64,000 bases of DNA from 3107 sp965216225 (GTDB taxonomy: Bacteria > Pseudomonadota > Alphaproteobacteria > Rhodobacterales > Rhodobacteraceae). The first letter of the stretch is position 1. Each line of letters opens with the position of its first letter. Below are positions 16,386-24,664 of the stretch, in pieces. The position numbers and the translations under genes were made by a program. Location of the stretch: the NCBI GenBank assembly GCA_965216225.1, contig CBDCFF010000025.1, forward strand, positions 60,269 to 124,268, in the 5' to 3' direction. The notes beneath the pieces were generated by a model. That model was not told where the DNA came from and ran no database searches. It was given only the letters and a program-made list of their open reading frames with translations.

Positions 16386-17902
16386 GCTGTCACCTCCTGA
16401 GCGGATGGCGTACCGCCGACCAACTGGTCGTAAGATGACAGGTCGGCCAGTTGCACCGCGACTTGGGGGAGTGCGTCTTGTGATGGGCTAAACACTGCGC
16501 GTAGGGCCGCCATGTCAGGCGGGCGCTTCTGGCGAAGGTCCTCCTCAAGCTGCGCTGCCAATTCAGCCTCGCAGCCCCGCTCGTGTGCCAGCGCCAGAAG
16601 ATCGACAACCATGCGACACGCCGCCTTCTCACTGGTCTGCTCCAGCAGGAATGCGAACATGTTACGGAACGCCCGGCGCGGGAATAGCTGATCCCGATAG
16701 ACCAGCCCCATCAGCGCCATGGGCTTTTTGCGCAAGGAGTGGATGACGTGGTGGTAATTGACCACGTGCCCATGGCTCCCGGTGCTCGAGGCTCGTCCGC
16801 GTGTCAGCGTTAGCAGGGCAGAGCTTCCCAGGAACAGCTCCAACCGATCATCGTAGAGCCGAACCCGCAGCTGATGCCCGATCAACCGGGATGGCACGGT
16901 GTAGAACACCTTGCGCAAGGTGAAGCCCCCGGAGGAAGTGACGCGCAACGTGATCTCCTCGTAATCCGTGGTCCGCCGCGTCGGCAAAGGTCTGAGGCTC
17001 GCACGTTCCGCATCGATACGCTTGGCATTGCGGGCGTTGATCCGGCCCACGATCTCGTCGATGAAGCGACGATAATCTTGCAAGCTTTCGAAGTCGCGCG
17101 ACCCACGCATGACCAGCGCGTCCTCAATGGTGCGCTTCAGATGCCCATTGGGGCTCTCGATGGAACCGTTCTCGTGTGCGACGCCCTTGTTGTTGCGCGT
17201 CGGCGTCATTCCATAATGGTTGCACAGGGCGTCGAAGCGGTCGGTTAGATCGGCCCGGGATGACTTATCCAGGTTCTTGAAGGCCGCCGACAGGCTGTCA
17301 GTTCCATGATTGTGTGGCACGCCGCCGAGCGTCCAGAGGGCGTTCTGCAATCCCTCAGCCAGCGCCACATAGCTTTCGCCGCCCAGCACGACGTGGGCGT
17401 GCTGAAACCCGCTATAGGCAAGCCGGAAGTGATACAGTCGATGGCCCAGTGCCTCACCGGCAATGGTCACACCCAACTTGCCCATGGCGGTGAAATCCGA
17501 CAGGCCCATTTTGCCCGGTGTGTGGGTCTGCCGGAAAATGACGTCCTGTTCAGGGCCGTGTTCCGCATTCCAGGCGCGTATCCGTCGCTCCGGAGTCCGT
17601 CGGATGCCCGTACCCAGATCAGAATGCCGACGCAGAAGCTCCTCGTAAACCGCCACAGGTCGGATCCCCGGTGAGGACCGCAGAAGCGGCACGACCTCCG
17701 CATCAAAAATGTCCGCCAGCGGGTCCGGACGCCGCCGGCCGCGAGGGGCCTTCTTCTGTGATGGTAAAATTGGGTCAGCTTGCAGCCGATAGCCCGTTGC
17801 CTGGCTGATCCCCGCCTTGGCAGCGGCAACGGCAACGGAATGGGTCGATCTGAGCGTCATGAAGAGCCTCATTTGTTGGTCAGTGACATGACAGCCCGGC
17901 AT
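16382..17902 (-). CDS. istA: IS21 transposase IstA (copy 1)
   Basis: 506 aa from MPGCHVTDQQMRLFMTL, with AAGGGGATCG upstream of the ATG. It has an N-terminal helix-turn-helix, a DDE integrase core (LSDFTAMGKLGVTI, then NNKGVAHENGSIESPNGHLK) and a C-terminal beta domain. It differs from copy 2 by at least one residue (P for L in RRTPERR). An upstream in-frame ATG adds nine residues. Confidence 0.95.
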   Translation of the reverse strand: MPGCHVTDQQMRLFMTLRSTHSVAVAAAKAGISQATGYRLQADPILPSQKKAPRGRRRPDPLADIFDAEVVPLLRSSPGIRPVAVYEELLRRHSDLGTGIRRTPERRIRAWNAEHGPEQDVIFRQTHTPGKMGLSDFTAMGKLGVTIAGEALGHRLYHFRLAYSGFQHAHVVLGGESYVALAEGLQNALWTLGGVPHNHGTDSLSAAFKNLDKSSRADLTDRFDALCNHYGMTPTRNNKGVAHENGSIESPNGHLKRTIEDALVMRGSRDFESLQDYRRFIDEIVGRINARNAKRIDAERASLRPLPTRRTTDYEEITLRVTSSGGFTLRKVFYTVPSRLIGHQLRVRLYDDRLELFLGSSALLTLTRGRASSTGSHGHVVNYHHVIHSLRKKPMALMGLVYRDQLFPRRAFRNMFAFLLEQTSEKAACRMVVDLLALAHERGCEAELAAQLEEDLRQKRPPDMAALRAVFSPSQDALPQVAVQLADLSSYDQLVGGTPSAQEVTA

Positions 17903-17975
17903 GAACGATCCCCTTGCACAGAAAATCATTCCTTATCCGAGCCGGCCACAACCGTCAGGCCCGCCCCAAAAGGGC

Positions 17976-18040
17976 AAAACGCGTGTGCGGGGCCTCCCCA
18001 GTCGGGCTACGCCCTCCCTGCGAGCCCCCGCACACGCGTT
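17976..18040. terminator. Large inverted repeat inside the IS21 left end (copy 1)
   Basis: Two perfect 15-nt arms (AACGCGTGTGCGGGG and its complement) separated by about 33 nt, upstream of istA. In the direction of istA it is followed by TTTTGCCCTTTT. It probably terminates or impedes transcription entering from outside. The same structure lies at 58935-58997 in copy 2. Confidence 0.6.
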
Positions 18041-18086
18041 CTCATCCTGATTGACGCTGGATTCTCACCTTGTTTGTCGCGCAGCA

Positions 18087-18987
18087 CCCAGCCTTTGTAG
18101 CCGGAGAGATGTGAGACGGGATGTTCGCCCTTGCGATCAATCGTGAACTGATACCACGCGCAGGGCGGTGATGATCCAGACCATGGTCGTTCATCGCGAA
18201 CACAGGTCCAGACACGGGCGGTCCTGGTCTTCTTGTTGCCGGGGGCCTGCATTTTAACAGGCGTATCATCAGCGAAGGTGGCCGCGCCTCGGCGGACCAT
18301 TCGGCCAATGGTGTCAGCCAGAGGTTCCAGAAGCGCGGTGGAGCCGCCAACCCAATTGGTCAGAGTTGATCGATCAAGATCAACGCCTTCACGGGCGTAT
18401 ATTTGCGACTGACGGTAGAGCGGCAGGTGGTCCGCGTATTTGCTGACCAACACGTGCGCCAGCAGCCCCGGTCCCGGGCGGCCACGTTCGATCGGGCGCG
18501 ATGGCAGCGGCGATTGGACAATGGCCTCGCAACAGGAACAGGCCATACGCGGACGCACGATCCGGTTCACGACAAAACGCCCCGGTTTGTATTCCAACTC
18601 CTCGGTCACGTCCTCACCGAGCCTCTTCAACGCCCCACCGCAACGTCGGCAGTCCTCGCCCGGCGACAAGACCTCTTCGTGCCGGTCCAGATGATCGGGC
18701 AAGGGCTTGCGGCTGTGCCGGCGGGCCGGTTTGTCCGTTTCAGGCGTTGGAGCAGGCGCCGCCTGTTCTCCAGCGGCTTCGGCAATCGCCTCATCTTCCT
18801 GGAAGACCAGATTGAGCTGGTAGAGGCTTTCTGATTTCGATCCAAACCGGTGCCGGTCATGCCCCGCCAGTTGGTGTTGGAGTTGTTCCACCTTCAGGGT
18901 CAGCGCCTTGACTTCATCGGCCGGAAGCCGGTTCACTGCCCGCAGTTCCGCAGGATCATCCGGGGCTATGTCGAGGTCCTTCAGCAT
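18087..18987 (-). pseudogene. tnpC: IS66 transposase TnpC, N-terminal fragment (element A)
   Basis: First 300 residues, starting MLKDLDIAPDDPAEL, with the coiled-coil (KALTLKVEQLQHQLAGHDRHR), the zinc-finger-like CRRCGG and CSCCEA motifs and part of the DDE domain. The match stops after SGYKGWV, where IS21 begins; the frame runs on into IS21 for 27 codons. The complete homologue at 54217-55734 continues HADGYSGFNG. Confidence 0.95.
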
Positions 18988-19057
18988 CGCCGATCCTATA
19001 CCGGATCAGCATTCCGGGGTGAACCCCGAAAGCGCGCAAAGCCTCGTATTCATTGAC

Positions 19058-19405
19058 CTATCCTACGCTCAACGGTCTCCAGGTTTTACGGGGCATCCGC
19101 CAGTCAATCCCCTCCAACAGCATTGAGAGCTGCGCGGGTGTGACGCTGATCTTGCCGTCCTTTGCAGCGGGCCAGACAAACCGCCCTTTCTCCAACCGCT
19201 TCGAAAACAGGCACGCGCCCTGGCAATCCCACCAGATGATCTTCAACAGATCGCCGCGCCGACCCCGGAACACGAACAGGTGGCCGGAATACGGGTCTTC
19301 GGCCAAAACCTTCCCGGCCCGGGCCGCCAGCGTATTGAACCCTCGCCGCATGTCCGTGACACCCGCCGACAGCCACACCCGCGTGTTGCCCGGCACCGGG
19401 ATCAA
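19058..19405 (-). CDS. tnpB: IS66 accessory protein TnpB (element A)
   Basis: 115 aa, with the invariant TnpB motifs TDMRRGFNTLAA, HLFVFRGRRGDLLKI and WWDCQGACLFSKRLEKGRF. It is required with TnpA and TnpC for IS66 transposition. The start overlaps the tnpA stop (ATGA-type coupling). Near-identical to the copy at 55805-56152. Confidence 0.95.
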   Translation of the reverse strand: MIPVPGNTRVWLSAGVTDMRRGFNTLAARAGKVLAEDPYSGHLFVFRGRRGDLLKIIWWDCQGACLFSKRLEKGRFVWPAAKDGKISVTPAQLSMLLEGIDWRMPRKTWRPLSVG

Positions 19406-19782
19406 GACATCAGCCCCTTCAGCAGCCGCGCCGGCACATCAGGATCGAACCCACCCTCGGCGCTGATCCGGTGACCGCCAGCCAACTCAATCTCGATACG
19501 GCCACCGAAGGCGACGGGACCGGATGGCTGCGCCGGGACCGGATGTGAAGCAGCCGGAGAAATCTCAACCGGCAGAAACACAGATCCAGCTACGACCTCG
19601 GTGAAATCCGGCGCAAAACGCGGGTCCTTCAGCCATTTGAAGATCAGATTGGCGTTCATCGCGTAGCGCCGCGCAACCTGAGCCACAGAAACACCCGGCG
19701 CGGCAGTCTGCAGGCAGATCGAACGCTTCTCGTCGTCCCACCAAATTCGCTTCTTGCGCCTGCCAGCCATAGAGTGCCTCAT
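19402..19782 (-). CDS. tnpA: IS66 accessory protein TnpA (element A)
   Basis: 126 aa from MRHSMAGRRKKRIWWDDE, a helix-turn-helix protein of the TnpA/Orf1 family (VSVAQVARRYAMNANLIFKW). The start is uncertain; a GTG 9 nt upstream and an ATG at codon 5 are alternatives. An 8-bp inverted repeat (GTGTCCAC/GTGGACAC) straddles the start region and may be regulatory. Confidence 0.9.
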   Translation of the reverse strand: MRHSMAGRRKKRIWWDDEKRSICLQTAAPGVSVAQVARRYAMNANLIFKWLKDPRFAPDFTEVVAGSVFLPVEISPAASHPVPAQPSGPVAFGGRIEIELAGGHRISAEGGFDPDVPARLLKGLMS

Positions 19783-19851
19783 GGTGTCCACTATCGATGG
19801 TGGACACTATCGGCTCCTCCGCCCCCGCGTTAGGTCCGGTTCAACGGACGC

Positions 19852-19950
19852 TCACTGTATTTCACCCATCATGAACATGTCGTTGAACTGGCGAGAGCGG
19901 AACCGGGGGATGGTTGCCAAATTCACGATCTTTCGGTGGAACGGTATCAT
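19852..19950 (-). pseudogene. Gene truncated by IS66 element A
   Basis: An ATG at 19950 opens a frame beginning MIPFHRKIVNLATIP and ending at a stop created by the IS66 end. Only about 31 native codons remain. It overlaps the stop of the preceding small ORF (TGATG), so it was probably the third gene of a hisG-led unit. The family is not recognised. Confidence 0.4.
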
Positions 19951-20150
19951 CACTGAATTTCACGCCTGCCGCCAGACACTTTCATCTCCTGCCTGCCCCA
20001 TGCGCGGGCCAGTGCATACAGGATGTCAGGGTCTTGCCAGCGGTCCCCGGCGTCAAGCCGGTTCTCGGGCGGCAGGAATACCGGCGGGGGCACCGCCACG
20101 ATCCATAAATACGCCTGTGCGGAACGCGCCGCCGCCTGCAACGGGGTCAA
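19950..20150 (-). CDS. Small hypothetical protein downstream of hisG
   Basis: 66 aa from a TTG that overlaps the hisG stop by 3 nt. The text (AQAYLWIVAVPPPVFLPPEN, RWQDPDILYALARAWG) looks protein-like rather than random, and coupling to hisG supports translation. No family is recognised. The start codon is weak, so the call is tentative. Confidence 0.4.
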   Translation of the reverse strand: MTPLQAAARSAQAYLWIVAVPPPVFLPPENRLDAGDRWQDPDILYALARAWGRQEMKVSGGRREIQ

Positions 20151-20845
20151 TTCGCCGGATTCAGCCGCTCCAGAACCTCTGACAGGGCGGCCTTCGCGGC
20201 GTCATCCCATTGCGCGGTCCGGGATCCGAGCAGCGTGGCCTGGCTTTTATGCACCAATCCATCCGACAGGGTTTTCAGGTGATTGGCGCGCAGGGTCTCT
20301 CCGGTCGAGGCAATGTCGGCCACGGCCTCTGCGGTTTCGTTCCTTACCGTGCCTTCTGTCGCGCCGCGGCTGTCCACGAGTTGATAATCCGCGACGCCAT
20401 GCTCGCGCAGAAAGTCGCGGACCAGCCGATGGTATTTCGTCGCGATGCGCAGGCGGAATCCGTGGTTGCGCCGGAACTGCGCCGCAACCGCATCCAGATC
20501 GCCCAACGTCTCCACATCCACCCAGGCGCGCGGAACGGCAATCACCAGATCGGCCTGTCCGAACCCCATGGGGGCGAGCTCCCTGACAAGGGTATCCCAG
20601 GCGATGAGCTTTTCGCGGATCATATCCGTGCCGGTCACGCCCAGATGCACCCGGCCTGCGGCCAGTTCGCGGGGGATTTCGTCGGCGCTCAGCAGTGCCA
20701 GTTCCAGCCCCGCGATCCCGTCCGCGGCGCCGGAATATTCGCGCTCAGAGCCGGTGCGGCGCAATCTGACGCCACGCTTGCCGAACCAGTCGAAGGTCTT
20801 GTCCATCAGCCGTCCCCTGGACGGCACCCCGAGTTTCAGGACCAT
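20147..20845 (-). CDS. hisG: ATP phosphoribosyltransferase, short form
   Basis: 232 aa, catalytic subunit of the first histidine biosynthesis step (ATP + PRPP to phosphoribosyl-ATP). It is the short HisG that lacks the C-terminal regulatory domain and needs HisZ, which is the upstream gene here. Motifs: GVPSRGRLMD at the N-terminus and the PRPP loop DIASTGETLRANHLK. It overlaps the hisZ 3' end by 10 nt. Confidence 0.97.
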   Translation of the reverse strand: MVLKLGVPSRGRLMDKTFDWFGKRGVRLRRTGSEREYSGAADGIAGLELALLSADEIPRELAAGRVHLGVTGTDMIREKLIAWDTLVRELAPMGFGQADLVIAVPRAWVDVETLGDLDAVAAQFRRNHGFRLRIATKYHRLVRDFLREHGVADYQLVDSRGATEGTVRNETAEAVADIASTGETLRANHLKTLSDGLVHKSQATLLGSRTAQWDDAAKAALSEVLERLNPAN

Positions 20846-21948
20846 CGCGCGCCCCCTTTCAGCATGGCCACGAGGCCGGGCCGGATGACGCCGCCGACCG
20901 CCGGGATGGAACGCCCGCCGCCCAGAACGCGGGTCAGCGCGTCATAGCGCCCGCCGGTTGCCACCGGGGGCAGGTCAGGGCGCGCGGATGCCGAGAAGCT
21001 GAAGACAAACCCGTCATAATATTCCAGCGTCGTGCGCCCGTGGCTGCCCTCGAATTCCAGCCCTGACGTGTCAATTTTCCTGCTCGTCATCTCATCGAGC
21101 CGCCGCGCCATGCTGTCCACCGCAGGGCGGATGGACGGGGCGTCCACCGCGATGTCGCGCAGATGTTCCAATGCGTTCGGCGCGGCGCCGCGCAGGTTGA
21201 CGATTTCGTCCAGCAGGTCGGCCTCGTCCCGGCCAATCGGCGCTTCTGCGGCGTCGTCTTGCAGCACCGCCAGACGATCCGCGATCTCGGACATGCTGCG
21301 CAGGCCGGGAACCGGCGCGGCATTGGCTGTCATGCTTTCGGGTGTCTGCGCCTTCAGCGCCTTCAGGATGCGTTGGCGCGAAGCGGGCAGGGGCTTGCAC
21401 CCGCTGTAGCGGTCAAGAAGCGCGCGAAACCGGCGCGGCCGCCAGATATGGCGCATGAGCGCCGCCTTGCGCTGGCCGCTGGTCCTCAGCCCCTGTACCG
21501 CAGCCATCAATATGCCGAGATCCCCCGTCATGGCGCGAAGACCGAGCGGCGAGAGAACGTCGCCGAACAGCGCAAACACCTCGGCATCTGCGGCGGCGGG
21601 GTTTTCCCGCTCGAATATCTCATAGCCCGCCTGCTGATACTCGCTGGGGCGACCGGCGTCGTCTGCCTGAGCGCGGAAGACCTTGCCCGCATAGGTATAG
21701 CGCGCAGGCTCCGTCCCTTCGGCCATGTGCATCTGAACCACGGGCACGGTGAAATCCGGGCGCAGCATCAGTTCACCGCGCAAGGGGTCGTGGGTCACAT
21801 AGGCACGGGCCCGGATGTCCTCGCCATAGAGGTCCAGAAGCGTGTCCGCCGGTTGCAGAATATCCACATCGACCGGCGTTGCGCCCGCCGCCTCGAAAAA
21901 GGCGCGCAGGCGGGCGGCCTCTGCCCTGGCCCCGGTCCTGGCGTTCAC
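20836..21948 (-). CDS. hisZ: ATP phosphoribosyltransferase regulatory subunit
   Basis: 370 aa histidyl-tRNA-synthetase-like protein without aminoacylation activity; it forms a hetero-octamer with short HisG and confers histidine feedback. It retains class II folds (ELMLRPDFTVPVVQMHM, GGRYDALTRVLGGGRSIPAV). Starts with GTG overlapping the hisS stop (GTGA). An upstream in-frame ATG inside hisS was rejected. Confidence 0.95.
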   Translation of the reverse strand: MNARTGARAEAARLRAFFEAAGATPVDVDILQPADTLLDLYGEDIRARAYVTHDPLRGELMLRPDFTVPVVQMHMAEGTEPARYTYAGKVFRAQADDAGRPSEYQQAGYEIFERENPAAADAEVFALFGDVLSPLGLRAMTGDLGILMAAVQGLRTSGQRKAALMRHIWRPRRFRALLDRYSGCKPLPASRQRILKALKAQTPESMTANAAPVPGLRSMSEIADRLAVLQDDAAEAPIGRDEADLLDEIVNLRGAAPNALEHLRDIAVDAPSIRPAVDSMARRLDEMTSRKIDTSGLEFEGSHGRTTLEYYDGFVFSFSASARPDLPPVATGGRYDALTRVLGGGRSIPAVGGVIRPGLVAMLKGGARWS

Positions 21949-23564
21949 TGGCCGCCCCCGGTCAGGATGGCCTGCACTTCGGCGACAAGATCGGTGCGGG
22001 CGACCTCTTTCTGCGCGGGCCGGGCCTTCCATTCCTCAAGGCTCGCGCCCTGTGCGATCCTTGCGCCCAGGATCAGATCCTTGATCTGCACGACGCCGCG
22101 GTCCGCCTCATCCCCGCCCTGAATGATTGCAACGGGAGAGTTGCGCCTGTCCGCATATTTCAGTTGATTGCCGAAATTGCCGGGATTGCCCAGATAGACC
22201 TCTGCCCGGATGCCCGCATTGCGAAGCTCCGCCACCATCGCCTGATAATCGGCCATGCGGTCGCGATCCATCACGGTGATGACGACCGGCCCGGCATCGT
22301 CCGCCCCGCCCCGCCCCCTGGCGTCGAGCGCCGCCAGCAGGCGGTCAACCCCGATGGAGACACCCGTCGCGGGCACCGCCTGTCCGGTGAAACGCTTGAC
22401 CAGATCGTCATAGCGCCCGCCGCCCGCGACCGAGCCGAACCGTTGCGGGCGGCCTTTTTCGTCGGGGATTTCAAAGATCAGTTCGGCCTCGAACACCGGC
22501 CCGGTGTAATAGCCGAGGCCGCGAACCACCGAAGGGTCGATCACGATGCGGTCCGCGTTGTAACCCTGGGCCTCAAGCAATTCCGCTATCTGCCCAAGCT
22601 CGGACACGCCGCGTTGCCCGATGTCGGACCCGCCCACGATGTCGCGCAGGTAATCGAGCGTCGTCGCGTTCCATGTTTCGCGGGTTTCGCGGGCTTCGCC
22701 ATCCGGCGCCGCGCGGAGGGCATCGGCATGTTCCGGGTTGCGCCCGGCGGCAATGCCGGTCTGTTGCGCCCGGCGGCGATCAATTTCATGGGACGCCCGC
22801 ACGAAACGCATTATTGTTCCTGTCTGTGCGTCACTGAGCCCGGCGCCGCGGGTAAAATCCCCGCTGCCGTCCTTTCGGCCCTCACCCAGCAGGGCGCGAA
22901 CCCCTTCCGCCCCCAGCCGGTCGAGCTTGTCGATGGCGCGCGATACAATGCCGCGCTCGGGTTCGAACTTCGCCGGATCGTCAGGATCGGAAAGCCCCGC
23001 CAGTTCCAGAACCCCGTCCAGAACCTTGCGGTTGCTGACCCGCACCACATAATCGCCGCGTGGAATGCCGACCTCTTCAAGGGTGTCGGCCAGCATCGCG
23101 CAGATCTCGGCATCGGCGGCCATCGACGCCGTTCCCACGGTATCGGCATCGCATTGATAGAACTGCCGGTAACGCCCCGGCCCCGGTTTTTCGTTCCGCC
23201 ATACCGGACCCATTGCGTAACGGCGATAGGGGGTGGCCAGGTCGTTGCGGTGCTGGGCATAGACCCGGGCCAGGGGCGCGGTCAGATCGTAACGCAGCGC
23301 CAGCCAGTCGCCCTTGCCGTTCTCATCGGCTTCCTGCCAAGCGAACACCCCCTCATTCGGGCGATCCACATCGGGCAGGAACCTGCCCAGGGCTTCGACC
23401 GTTTCCACCGCAGGGCTTTCCAGCGCGTCGAACCCGTAGCGACGATAGACAGACGCAATCGCATCGAGCATCGCCTTGCGCCCGGTCACCTGCGCGCCGA
23501 AGTAATCGCGAAATCCTTTCGGCGTCATGGCCCTGGGGCGGGGGGCCTTGTGTCTTTTCGCCAT
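21945..23564 (-). CDS. hisS: Histidyl-tRNA synthetase
   Basis: 539 aa, class II synthetase. Motif 2 is in RRYAMGPVWRNEKPGPGRYRQF, and the histidine-specific motifs are RGLGYYTGPVFE and SVAGGGRYDDL; an anticodon-binding domain follows. It is longer than E. coli HisS, as usual in Rhodobacterales. A 9-bp in-frame tandem repeat (22676-22693) gives RETRET. It heads the hisS-hisZ-hisG unit, divergent from rpsD. Confidence 0.97.
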   Translation of the reverse strand: MAKRHKAPRPRAMTPKGFRDYFGAQVTGRKAMLDAIASVYRRYGFDALESPAVETVEALGRFLPDVDRPNEGVFAWQEADENGKGDWLALRYDLTAPLARVYAQHRNDLATPYRRYAMGPVWRNEKPGPGRYRQFYQCDADTVGTASMAADAEICAMLADTLEEVGIPRGDYVVRVSNRKVLDGVLELAGLSDPDDPAKFEPERGIVSRAIDKLDRLGAEGVRALLGEGRKDGSGDFTRGAGLSDAQTGTIMRFVRASHEIDRRRAQQTGIAAGRNPEHADALRAAPDGEARETRETWNATTLDYLRDIVGGSDIGQRGVSELGQIAELLEAQGYNADRIVIDPSVVRGLGYYTGPVFEAELIFEIPDEKGRPQRFGSVAGGGRYDDLVKRFTGQAVPATGVSIGVDRLLAALDARGRGGADDAGPVVITVMDRDRMADYQAMVAELRNAGIRAEVYLGNPGNFGNQLKYADRRNSPVAIIQGGDEADRGVVQIKDLILGARIAQGASLEEWKARPAQKEVARTDLVAEVQAILTGGGQ

Positions 23565-23713
23565 GGCTTTCCCTCGGGGTCGCTGTCGTGGCGGGGTTTA
23601 GCCCGGCGGCGGCGCAGGGGCAAGCGACGGCTGCGAAATGTCATGGGGATGACGCGGAACCGCCCGTCCGGCCCGCATGGCAGGGGAACTGCCGGATGTC
23701 GCCACGCCCGGCA

Positions 23714-23742
23714 TTGACACGCCCGTTCACACCGCCTAGAAA
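23714..23742 (+). promoter_or_regulatory. Strong sigma-70-like promoter for rpsD
   Basis: TTGACA (23714-23719), 17-nt spacer, TAGAAA (23737-23742), about 125 bp before the rpsD start in the 302-bp hisS-rpsD divergent region. The -35 is consensus. The rest of that region shows no further gene. Confidence 0.6.
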
Positions 23743-23866
23743 CCGCTGGTTCCCGGTCCGGTCGGGCCGGGGCATTCATTTGGTGTTGGCGGCCCCCGCA
23801 AGGGGATGCCTGTCGCCCGAAAGGGAAAGGACAACGCCCTTCGAAACGTGAAGAAGGAGATCAGAG

Positions 23867-24487
23867 GTGACGAGACGCACCGCTGCCAAGTACAAGATCG
23901 ACCGCCGGATGGGTGAAAACATCTGGGGTCGTCCGAAATCCCCGGTCAACCGTCGTGAATACGGCCCCGGCCAGCACGGCCAGCGCCGCAAGGGCAAAAT
24001 GTCCGACTTTGGCCTGCAACTGCGCGCCAAGCAGAAGCTGAAAGGCTATTACGGCGACCTGACCGAAAAGCAGTTCAAGCGCATCTTCAGCGAAGCCGCC
24101 CGTGTGAAGGGCGACACCGGTGAAAACCTCATCGGCCTGCTGGAACGCCGCCTGGACGCCGTCGTTTACCGCGCGAAATTCGTGCCGACCATGTTTGCGG
24201 CCCGCCAGTTCGTGAATCACGGCCATGTCCGTGTGAGCGGCCGGAAGGTCAACATCCCCTCTTACCGCGTGAAAGAGGGCGACGTGATCGAGGTTCGCAG
24301 CCAGTCGAAGCAACTGGCGGTGCTGCTGGAAGCCGTTCAACTGGCCGAACGCGACGTGCCGGGTTACATCGACGCCGATCATTCCACGATGTCCGCAACC
24401 TTCGTGCGCACTCCGGTCCTGTCCGATGTGCCTTACCCGGTGGTAATGGAACCGCACCTGGTCATCGAATACTACGCACAGAACTGA
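23867..24487 (+). CDS. rpsD: 30S ribosomal protein S4
   Basis: 206 aa with the S4 RNA-binding domain (LERRLDAVVYRAKFVPTMFAA, RQFVNHGHVRVSGRKVNIPS). It is a primary 16S rRNA binder in small-subunit assembly. Starts with GTG, preceded by AAGGAGATC. It stands as a single gene, which is usual in Rhodobacterales. Confidence 0.98.
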   Translation: MTRRTAAKYKIDRRMGENIWGRPKSPVNRREYGPGQHGQRRKGKMSDFGLQLRAKQKLKGYYGDLTEKQFKRIFSEAARVKGDTGENLIGLLERRLDAVVYRAKFVPTMFAARQFVNHGHVRVSGRKVNIPSYRVKEGDVIEVRSQSKQLAVLLEAVQLAERDVPGYIDADHSTMSATFVRTPVLSDVPYPVVMEPHLVIEYYAQN

Positions 24488-24664
24488 GCGGTTCGCGACA
24501 TTCGGCGTACTCGAAGCCACCCGGATTTTCCGGGCAGCTTTCGGATTCGGATCGCGCCGGACAGTTTCGCAACACTTCCGGGGTGGTTCCGCCGAACGTC
24601 GCTTTGCATATGGCCTTGCCTGCCTGTGACCGGTAGAACGGCCCGGCAAATGCAGGAGCGCCGG

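Larger units (their letters stand above)
15449..18086 (-). mobile_element. IS21-family element, copy 1 (2638 bp)
   Basis: Ends are TGTAGCGCGACAATC at 15449 and the complement of TGCTGCGCGACAAAC at 18086; inner repeats GCGTCAATCAGGATGAGAA lie near both ends as multiple transposase-binding sites. It has the same length as copy 2 (58889-61526) and is nearly identical in sequence, in opposite orientation. Flanking bases (TTCGGC left, CCCAGC right) do not form a target duplication. istB carries a nonsense mutation. Confidence 0.95.
18087..19855 (-). mobile_element. IS66-family element A, partial (tnpA, tnpB, 5' part of tnpC)
   Basis: From the IS21 end at 18087 to the IS66 terminus GTGAGCGTCCGTTGAAC (complement ending at 19855). 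It is nearly identical to the right part of the complete element at 54171-56602. The other end and the tnpC 3' part are missing, replaced by IS21 and element B, so no target duplication can be matched. Confidence 0.92.
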
